In this document: positions 57,273-64,000 of the stretch, in pieces
Layout: the number at the start of each line of letters is the position of its first letter
How positions within the stretch are numbered: position 1 is the stretch's first letter
DNA from: Candidatus Endobugula sertula
GTDB lineage: Bacteria > Pseudomonadota > Gammaproteobacteria > Pseudomonadales > Cellvibrionaceae
Assembly (NCBI GenBank): GCA_001723645.1
Contig: MDLC01000008.1
Span: 24,152 to 88,151, forward strand
Direction: 5' to 3'
Length of the DNA: 64,000 nt
The notes under the pieces: generated by a model
Seen by the model: only the letters and a program-made list of their open reading frames with translations
The model's database searches: none
What the model was told of the DNA's origin: nothing
Position numbers and translations under genes: made by a program

Positions 57273-58336
57273 GTTGGTGCCCCCAATATAGCCAATGATG
57301 CATATTTGGCAACACCTTGTGAGCGAATAAAAGATTCTGCTCCACCTTGTTGATGCATCGACAATACTAGCTCTTCCATAGTATGGGTCGAATTGCGCTG
57401 CATAATCGTTTGTAAATGTTTTTCAAGTGTTGCATCTGATGATAATGCCATACAAGTTTCGCAGTAACCGTCACAGGTATTTTTTTCATCGCTATAAGTT
57501 TGTGCGATATAATCTGGGCCAAATAAGCGAATAGCTCGCAATATATAGGATTTTCTAGTCTTTTCGCTAATTTGTTGCCAGCTATGTTTTTGTGCGTGTC
57601 CGAGGTATAAATGTTTTGGTAAGTGATCAATGGCATCGTCATTCCCACAGGCAACGATAGTGCCATCGTAACTCATAACAGGCCACGCAGCCATTGTGCA
57701 AGGCATTGCTTGTACTAGTGGACGCTGTTTTTTTCCATCCACCTTAAGCCAATCTCTAGCGCGTCCGAAGCTTGATAAACTATTGACGAGGATGGGTACG
57801 CTTTCACCAAAATTTTCCTGAATTTCCTCAGTGACCTCTAGCAAGTAAGGGTCATCTTGATCGCGACCCACTATATGAATACTGACATGAGAACCATAGG
57901 ATAACACTGTTTCCAGAGTTTTAAATACATTTCGTCTAGGGACTTCTGCCTCGTGGAAGATATCTGTACTCACGGAAAAATGGTCGACGGAGCGAATGGC
58001 TTTTTCGATATTTTTAGGTATTGTTGAATGATTTGCAAAAAAAAGTCCGGATAACACCGATGATTTTACACCGACTCGACGTGCCATTTCAGCCAAGCGA
58101 TGTACTAATTTTGGCCGCAAAAGTGCTTCGCCACCAGACATGGAGAGAATACTGGGGTGATGTTGTTCAGTAAAAGTACCAACAAAATCCGTGAAAATAT
58201 GTTCTGAATATTATTCACTATCAAGACTTGATCTTGTTGAGCAGTGGGCACAATGTAAGGGGCATTTTCGTGTAATACCTATTGAAATTCCCGCTGCAGG
58301 AATAGCTCGATACGACAGTAGTTCAGACAAATACAT
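57269..58336 (-). pseudogene. Radical SAM protein with in-frame TAA after the Cys motif
   Basis: Second radical SAM protein, about 355 codons from ATG 58336 (GGAG upstream). Reading through it gives [13 protein letters not shown]..., the C25-x3-C29-x2-C32 motif [13 protein letters not shown], a TAA at codon 42 (58213-58211, after LDSE), then YSEHIFTDFVGTF and MSGGEALLRP (SAM-binding Gly motif). The C-terminus has ACGNDD and CDGYCETCMAL, SPASM-like. All parts lie in one frame, so this is a single nonsense change, perhaps CAA to TAA. A fragment restarted at ATG 58141 would lack the Fe-S Cys and be inactive. Base-call error is possible. Confidence 0.78.
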
Positions 58337-58850
58337 ATTTTCTCCTGCACAAACTAATATATGTGGAAGATAAAAAATGGTTTTTAACTCTTATAACGAT
58401 ACTGAGGTGACTTCAAATAGTATACTTTCCACTATTGCTTTTATAAGGCTTGTGGTGAAAATATTTTACACTTAAGGTAAAAAAATTCCTTTTTAAGGAA
58501 ATAGTAGCGTAATACTAAACTAATTTTATGAATAAATAAAAGCCTTAAATCTTATTATAAAAAAATATCTTATTCTATTTATTTATAATATTTTTAGCGG
58601 ACTAAATCATTTTTTGTACTTGAACAATTAGAAATTTATTTGTCTAACACAAATAAGCCCTACTGCAGCATATCTCTTTCCCAGATTCCTATTGGGTATT
58701 GCTAAGATATCACTCGTGCAAATACGGTTTTATGGAAGAATAGATGGGCGTTTAACGTGTTACTTGATCGCTTGCAAACTCTGCAGATTAGAGAAGGGGG
58801 CGCCAAATATTAACAGCGTCCCTAATCATTCATTTAAAGAAAGGACAGCT
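58337..58850. other. Intergenic, no gene recognised
   Basis: About 510 very AT-rich bases between the radical SAM gene and the symporter 3' end. It should hold the promoter of the RiPP-like operon. No box could be assigned; a 63-codon plus-strand frame at 58692-58883 has no family resemblance. Confidence 0.4.
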
Positions 58851-60226
58851 TTAGGTATGCTGAACGTTTTGCTTTTTCCCTAAGATAAAAGAGGTACAGC
58901 CAATCAGTAGAATAGCGATACAAATAATTAATAATTTTGAATATTTGTGACTGTAACCAAATAACGGTTGTAATAGGTTGATATAGTTAGCGCTTTCAAG
59001 CATATATAATGCACCGCCTGTTTAATGCAACGATGAAGGTTAAGGCTAATGCCCAAAGTTCAGTGTGTTGTTTGCCCCAGATATTAAAGAAAATAACGGG
59101 GGCCAAAAACATAGAAATTGTTCCACTGACGGCAACGGCAGCAAATAAGTCTTTGCCACCAGTAAATAGAAACAATCCACCGCCTAGTAAGAAGGCCAAC
59201 ATCACCCAGCGGCCATTGGTGGTTGTAGGTTTAACAATCTGCATATCAATGGCGACTAATTTTGATGCGCTGGAAAATACTGAGTCCAGTGTTGATACCG
59301 CAGAAATCACTAAGGTAACATTAAAAATCATCATATTAGGGTTCGCCAAATAATCGTGTTAAGGTACTAATCAGTGTTTCTCCCTCCATTTTGACAATAC
59401 CGGCAAACACACCCAGCAGAGCAAAAATCAAAATACAAATGGTGGAAATGGCCGCAGCGTAATTAAAGGATTTTTTGGTGGTTTCTCTATCAGCTAGAAA
59501 GCCTCGGTCCATCATAATGGGATCATGTAGTGGATAGCTCCATACCTGTAGGAAGGCAACGGCAAGTAATACCCAGCCTGGACTTTGAACATCAGGTGAA
59601 GAAAGTATTATTTGGTTGAAGGAAAAATCATTATGAAAGAGCATAATAGTAAATAGCATTGCCAAAGCCAAAATCACTAAAATGGCTTGGAAGACATCTG
59701 TGCGTAGTGATGCACGTAAGCCCCCGTTCACTGAATATAGAAAAGTAATTCCAGCGATCAGCACAATAGCTGCGACATATTGTGTTGAGTTTACAATACC
59801 AAATATGACACCAATAACTAATAAGTTAGAAAATACTTCACTAAGTAAGCGTAAAATAATAACCAGATTATAGCAGTAATTTCCTATTGTTCCAAATTGC
59901 TCACTCATAAAACTCTGTATATTACTCTTGCCATGTTTAAAGCGTAAATGATCGATGATGGCACCACCAGTGAGAAAACTAACGTAGTAAGCAGCATAAG
60001 CTAAAGCACCTGCGATGCCATAGTAGTAACCTAAAATAGCGGCAGTCATCAAAGAACGGGCAAAAATCCAGGTGGTGACCTGCGATAAAATTAGGGTCCA
60101 TAAACTAGGTGCAGAACCGTTATCGGAAAAACCTTTAAAAAAACCTTCGGTGGTTTGAACGCGGGGCGATAAAATAAAAGAGATCGCAGCAATAGTGAGT
60201 AATATGACGATAAGGTAGAGTAACAT
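58851..60226 (-). pseudogene. Sodium:solute symporter with two single-base frameshifts
   Basis: SSS-family (PF00474) transporter of about 457 residues if two single bases are removed. It starts MLLYLIVILLTIAAISFI (ATG 60226, AGGA upstream) and shows many membrane spans, for example WTLILSQVTTWIFARSLMTAA, and SAVSTLDSVFSSASKLV, the conserved SSS helix. The first break is near 59344-59350 (TTTGGCGAACCC; dropping one C restores FGNPNMM). The second is near 59020 (TTAAACAGG; dropping an A restores LTGGALYMLE), after which it reads ESANYINLLQPLFG to the TAA at 58851. Net length fits exactly 458 codons. Substrate unknown. Confidence 0.8.
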
Positions 60227-60651
60227 GATATTCCTATTTGTTATTGGTGTTGTTATGATATTTCGGTGTGTGAATATTTTATTTACATGACTTTCACGTA
60301 AGCGATAATATAAATTATTGGGATAAATACCTGTCATCTGACTATCCAGGCACACTTAGATGGTATTATTATCGTAAGTTCCCTGTAAATTAAGTTCCTT
60401 GTAAGTATTGAATGATGATTATAGATTTCCTAAAGAAACGCTATTCAGTCTCTAACACTTATATATCGCTTTGTTATTGATATCCAACAAGTTGGCCTAC
60501 TAGCGCCTACACCTATATGTGTAGGGCTCCATAGACGGTGACTATAGGGCAGCTTGAGATTCAAAAGTTGAGGTACAACCCATCCTTTATATAGTGATTT
60601 AGTGCTAAAACCGCTAAAATGACGTACTTGTTATTGTTATCTGGAAGTTTT
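60227..60651. other. Intergenic before hisF, no gene recognised
   Basis: About 425 AT-rich bases. Two short frames here are not supported. GGAAG at 60641-60645 is the hisF ribosome binding site; a promoter for hisF must lie here but I cannot place it. Confidence 0.4.
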
Positions 60652-61425
60652 ATGTCCCTTGCCAAACGTATTATCCCCTGCCTTGACGTTGATTGTGGTC
60701 GAGTCGTTAAGGGGGTGCAATTTGCTGATATTCGCGATGCGGGTGATCCCGTTGAGGTCGCCAAGCGTTATAATGAGCAAGGAGCTGATGAAATTACTTT
60801 TTTGGATATTACGGCGACTCATGAAGGTCGTGATACAATAGTTCGTACGGTTGAGAAGATTGCCAGTGAAGTCTTTATCCCGTTAACTGTCGGTGGTGGT
60901 ATTCGTACGGTGGAGGATATTCGTACCCTGTTGAATGCTGGGGCCGATAAAGTCGGTATTAATTCAGCAGCAGTGTTTAATCCGGAGTTTGTTCGGCAGG
61001 CTTCAGAGCGCTTTGGTGCTCAGTGTATTGTGGTGGCTATTGACGCTAAAAAGGTAAGTTCTGAGGGTGAAGCCAATCGTTGGGAAATATTTACTCACGG
61101 TGGGCGTAAACCAACAGGTATTGATGTCGTGGAATGGGCAATTAAAATGGCCGATTATGGAGCAGGAGAGATCTTGTTAACCAGTATGGATAGGGATGGG
61201 ACAAAGGATGGTTTTGATGTCAGCATGATCCGAGCGATCAATCATGTGGTTTGTATTCCGGTTATTGCGTCTGGTGGTGTGGGTAACTTGCAGCACTTGG
61301 TCGATGGTGTAGAGCAGGGTGGGGCAGATGCTGTACTGGCTGCGAGTATTTTTCACTTTGGAGAATACACGATACCCCAGGCAAAAGCGTATATGTGTGA
61401 CCAAGGCATTGAAGTACGTTTGTAG
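60652..61425 (+). CDS. hisF: Imidazole glycerol phosphate synthase, cyclase subunit
   Basis: Cyclase half of the HisF/HisH complex making imidazole glycerol phosphate and AICAR in histidine synthesis. 257 aa TIM barrel. [24 protein letters not shown] with the catalytic Asp, [35 protein letters not shown] and [15 protein letters not shown] with the second catalytic Asp. ATG 60652 with GGAAG is preferred to the frame's earlier start at 60619. Its usual partners hisBHA are not adjacent. Confidence 0.93.
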   Translation: MSLAKRIIPCLDVDCGRVVKGVQFADIRDAGDPVEVAKRYNEQGADEITFLDITATHEGRDTIVRTVEKIASEVFIPLTVGGGIRTVEDIRTLLNAGADKVGINSAAVFNPEFVRQASERFGAQCIVVAIDAKKVSSEGEANRWEIFTHGGRKPTGIDVVEWAIKMADYGAGEILLTSMDRDGTKDGFDVSMIRAINHVVCIPVIASGGVGNLQHLVDGVEQGGADAVLAASIFHFGEYTIPQAKAYMCDQGIEVRL

Positions 61426-61990
61426 TGATTATGATTAAATGGCTTTTAACGTTCGAATACAGTACGACCTAGCATATTCAAAGTGTTGGCGATTAATAAT
61501 CACTAACGCCTTGTGAAACTTTAGACCTCGGCTGACACTTTTTGTATATTTAACAAGGTGTTAGTTGGAGTTGATTGACTTGTTCATTCAATAGTTTCCA
61601 GTATTCCCACAAGCTGGAGATTAGCTGTTTTAGTATCATCGTTAAGGTAAAAGAATAAGGTGTGGGGGCAGTCAGTGAATGCCGTGAACTACGCACGGGT
61701 CATTATCGTCTTCTTCCGATCATTGTGTGCCGTGCGTAAGTGCCCTGCGGGTCACACAGCAAAAAACGCTGTGTGCCTCCTCGGGCACTGTTATAAAAAG
61801 ATCGCCAAGTGTGAATGTCTGGGGTAGACTCGCGGTTTATGGAAGCCATGACTCTCATCAATACAGCGCCACTTAAGCCGAAACTCGTGTCGGGGGTTGT
61901 AGAAATGACAACGGTCGATATCTTGGGGTTTGCGGCGAATGATCCCAAAGTTTATAAGGGGGGGGTAGCGGTTGTTGTGTTTATGATGCA
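61426..61990. other. Structured non-coding stretch between hisF and the Rhs remnant
   Basis: About 565 bases. It holds two nested palindromes (61690-61738 and 61740-61788) and GC content above the neighbourhood. The frame at 61815-62087 resembles no family I know. Nothing is assigned with confidence; it may be an uncharacterised element or eroded Rhs-linked sequence. Confidence 0.4.
61690..61788. repeat. Two adjacent strong palindromes
   Basis: TACGCACGG (61690-61698) pairs with CCGTGCGTA (61730-61738). Directly beside it, GTGCCC (61740-61745) pairs with GGGCAC (61783-61788), enclosing CACACAGC (61753-61760)/GCTGTGTG (61768-61775). Such stacked stems resemble a folded recombination site or RNA, but I cannot name a family. 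Confidence 0.5.
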
Positions 61991-62507
61991 TTGGTTAAAT
62001 TATTTGCGGGCCAGTATTTTGATAGGGAAAGTGGATTGCACTATAACCACTTTCGTTATTATGGTCCAAGCACAGGTAGATATTTAAATGCTGATCCATT
62101 AGGTCTGTTTGATGGTCCTAATCTCTATAGTTACGTTCAACAAAACCCCTTGATATTTTATGATCCTTATGGGCTGTGGTGTTGATCAGTGTTCAAATTC
62201 CTATAGGAATGGTGGATATGTTGCTTTTGGCGGAGCAAGGCTTGCTTATGCAGGTTTAGCAAAAGGTGGCTCTCTATTAGCCTCTTCTGGCGTTGCTGCT
62301 TCTCAGTTTAGAAATAAACTTAAAAATAAATTTAGATTGGGAGCTGGAAAAAATTGGAAGTGCCCGAATTTATCAAAATATCCTACAGATGATGCTTTGC
62401 GAGTTGCAGAAGGCAGAACTAATACTCTTATTAATACCTATGGGGCAGGAGTTGCGGCCGCTGGTGCTTATGGAGCAAGCGATGCTGGTTGTGAATGTAA
62501 TCAATAG
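61991..62507 (+). pseudogene. Rhs C-terminal tip with toxin-like extension, frameshifted
   Basis: The first frame (to 62185) is an unmistakable Rhs core end: AGQYFDRESGLHYNHFRYYGPSTGRYLNADPLGLFDGPNLYSYVQQNPL in pieces, then DPYGLW. Only this tip survives; the large YD-repeat shell is missing. A shift at about 62175-62185 leads into a second frame (CGVDQCSNSYRNGGYVAFGG... to 62507), whose variable Ala/Gly-rich sequence and basic KLKNKFRLGAGKNWKCP are what follows the DPxGL junction in Rhs toxins. Rhs tips act as contact-dependent toxins. The toxin activity is not recognised. Confidence 0.7.
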
Positions 62508-62516
62508 GATATAAAC

Positions 62517-62885
62517 ATGGATACCTACCCAATTATAGATACTGATGGTTTGCAAATAGGGTTTGAAATTGAAAATGTCTATATAAGTGACCGAGGAATT
62601 TTTAAATTACTATCAAATATTATTGGTGTAGATAAGGCATCTATGCGAAAAATATTTAAAAGTTCGGAATATGTCGTTGAGTTTCAATATCAAGGTGTAG
62701 ATTGTGTTGTTTGGGTGCCATATGATGATAGTAGTAGGTATTGGATTGGCCCTCAAAACCCGGAAGTTGAAACAATTGAACTGGGCGTATTACAAAAAGC
62801 TTTTGACTCTTATACACTTCCTTTTTTGATAAAGCTAGTAGGAGATATTTTATCTTTGAAATTTATTAAAGCTAAAAAACTATAG
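62517..62885 (+). CDS. Putative immunity protein paired with the Rhs tip
   Basis: 122-aa acidic soluble protein beginning 9 bases after the toxin-like frame: MDTYPIIDTDGLQIGFEIENVYISDRG, then VEFQYQGVDCVVWVPYDDSSRYWIGPQ. I do not recognise the family. Position directly behind an Rhs C-terminus, small size and lack of catalytic motifs are typical of cognate immunity proteins. It appears intact although the toxin gene is broken. ATG with an AGGATATAAAC spacing supports translation. Confidence 0.5.
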   Translation: MDTYPIIDTDGLQIGFEIENVYISDRGIFKLLSNIIGVDKASMRKIFKSSEYVVEFQYQGVDCVVWVPYDDSSRYWIGPQNPEVETIELGVLQKAFDSYTLPFLIKLVGDILSLKFIKAKKL

Positions 62886-62915
62886 GGGCTGTGTCTTGCC
62901 CCGTGCCTTTTTAAG

Positions 62916-62948
62916 AAAGCCCAAGCCTAGTTTATCGGATTGGGCTTT
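62916..62948. terminator. Hairpin after the putative immunity gene
   Basis: AAAGCCCAA (62916-62924) and TTGGGCTTT (62940-62948) form a perfect 9-bp stem around a 15-base loop. It lies 31 bases after the plus-strand stop and 7 bases beyond the end of the minus-strand remnant at 62955, so it could serve both. Confidence 0.65.
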
Positions 62949-62954
62949 GCTATT

Positions 62955-63060
62955 TTAAGAGGGTAGTGATTGTTTAATGGTGGTGAGTTCAGCCATCAAT
63001 TTTTCTTCCTGTCTCTACAACCACTGCTGATTGAGGAGGCGGTCAAAATACTGGCCTATC
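62955..63060 (-). pseudogene. C-terminal scrap of an unidentified protein
   Basis: Minus-strand frame reads QYFDRLLNQQWL-stop-RQEEKLMAELTTIKQSLPS to TAA at 62957-62955, with one internal TAG. Helical and Glu/Lys/Leu-rich. It abuts the IS3-like element, whose insertion probably cut this gene. No family identified. Confidence 0.3.
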
Positions 63061-64000
63061 CCTCTAAATTAAAACCATGACATTGTTGAGATTTCCACTT
63101 AATCTACGGTTTAGGAGATCTCATTATGAAGAAGCGTTACACCGAAGAACAAATCATTAAAGCCATCAAATAGAATGAAGCGGGTGCCAAAGTCGATGAT
63201 CTTTGCCGTGATCTGGGTATATCTTCAGCCACCTTCTACAACTGGCGCTCCAAGTTTGCAGGGCTAGAAGTCAACGAAGCCAAACGCTTACGAGAACTTG
63301 AGACAGAAAATAATAAGCTTAAAAGACTATTGGCTGACCAACTGCTGGAAGTTGAGGCGATGAAGGATGTCCTCTTAAAAAAGTGGTGAAGCCTGCGGAT
63401 CGTAAGCCTAACACCTATCAGTTAAGTGAACGCAAGGCTTGTCATTTAGCGGACATCAGCCGTACAGGTTTTCGTTATCAACCAAACCCACAGGACGATC
63501 GGGCATTGCGTGATCGCCTAAAAGCACTCGCTAGCTAAATATCCGCGTTATGGCTATTTATTGCTGCACAACTTGCTTAAGCAGGAGGGCTTGGTGGTTA
63601 ATAAAAAACGAACGTATCGCCTCTACACCACAGAAGACCTGCAAGTGAGAACCAAGAAGCGTAAGAAGTTAACACGCCCACGGTTGGTTATGGATCTACC
63701 TAATCAGGCAAACCAGCGTTGGTCGATGGACTTTGTTGCTGATCAGTTAAGTAATGGTCGCCGTTTTCGTATTTTAAATACTGTGGGTGATTATTCCCGT
63801 GAATGAGTGAGTCAGCTTGTGGCGTTTGCACTTACAGGGCAACGAGTAGCTCGCTTTCTGTCACAACTACTTGAACAACGACAAGTACCCAACGGCATCA
63901 TTTGTGATAACGGACTACGTTTCGAGTCAAGTATTTTCAAGCAAAAACTAGCCCTGTAAGCAATCACTGCTCACCTCATACAAATAATGCATAAAGATAA
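63060..64000 (+). mobile_element. Decayed IS3-family insertion sequence
   Basis: An orfA at 63126 encodes a small HTH protein (MKKRYTEEQIIKAIK-stop-NEAGAKVDDLCRDLG..FYNWRSKF...LLEVEAMKDVLLKKW), matching IS3-group OrfA of the IS407 type but with a TAG at codon 16. An orfB follows in several frames (QPNPQDDRALRDRLKALAS, KYPRYGYLLLHNLLKQEGLVVNKKRTYRLY, RWSMDFVADQLSNGRRFRILNTVGDYSRE, IICDNGLRFES). These are the integrase-core segments broken by at least one frameshift and a stop after SRE. The right end runs to or past the window edge; the left boundary near 63060 is approximate. Confidence 0.75.

Noticed and set aside
61815..62087. 90-residue plus-strand frame as a protein gene
   Set aside because: Its 3' part overlaps the clear Rhs tip in another frame, its 5' part lies beside a palindromic non-coding stretch, and no domain is recognisable.

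Overview
The window reads as a chromosome segment of a motile, AT-rich gammaproteobacterium of the Oceanospirillales/Cellvibrionales/Pseudomonadales type. That rests on the gene set (fliC-flaG-fliD-fliS, holB-pilZ-tatD, cysB, thrH, dimeric dUTPase, mdh, a complete glycogen system). The species is not identifiable from the sequence alone. Many genes carry single-base frameshifts or in-frame stop codons beside otherwise full-length products (fliD, malQ, a universal stress protein gene, an Na+/solute symporter, a radical SAM gene). Decayed IS630 and IS3 copies are also present. This looks like a genome early in decay, for example a recent host-associated lineage, although assembly error could explain some of the single-base cases.

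Layout. 0-7.2 kb: flagellar filament block with a sigma-28 promoter, a 961-residue flagellin, FlaG, a frameshifted FliD and FliS. 7.5-15.2 kb: a compact catabolic-looking operon (3-hydroxyisobutyrate-type dehydrogenase, aldehyde dehydrogenase, CysE-like acetyltransferase, VOC protein, M20 deacylase, LysR regulator) followed by an MFS transporter. 15.5-38.6 kb: carbohydrate storage and fermentation. This holds glucokinase, GlgA, GlgB, GlgC, a GH57 enzyme, a broken MalQ, an alpha-glucan phosphorylase, a GAPDH homologue, a CBS protein and D-lactate dehydrogenase. An envelope/glycan operon (VTT membrane protein, six-hairpin glycosidase, GT4 glycosyltransferase, type I phosphodiesterase, EEP hydrolase) sits among them. 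38.8-43.4 kb: erythromycin-esterase, phosphoribosyltransferase and alpha/beta-hydrolase trio, then an FMN glutamate-synthase-like protein. 43.6-55.1 kb: housekeeping genes plus IS630 and usp remnants. 55.2-58.4 kb: a candidate RiPP (ribosomally made, modified peptide) locus. 58.8-64 kb: symporter pseudogene, solitary hisF, an orphan Rhs tip with toxin-like end and putative immunity gene, and a decayed IS3 element.

Two system-level signals stand out. First, FNR/ANR-type boxes (TTGAY-N4-RTCAA or one mismatch from it) lie upstream of glucokinase, the VTT operon/glgA, glgB, the CBS gene, glgC, the glucan phosphorylase and the hydrolase trio. Glycogen turnover and fermentation therefore look like one oxygen-controlled regulon; the VTT site sits the expected distance from a perfect TATAAT. 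Second, the 55.2-58.4 kb locus has two radical SAM proteins, a heme-oxygenase-like diiron protein and a 75-residue peptide ending in GGFVW. A perfect 15-bp inverted repeat brackets the peptide gene. I do not recognise this arrangement as a described natural-product family; its first radical SAM gene carries an in-frame TAA.
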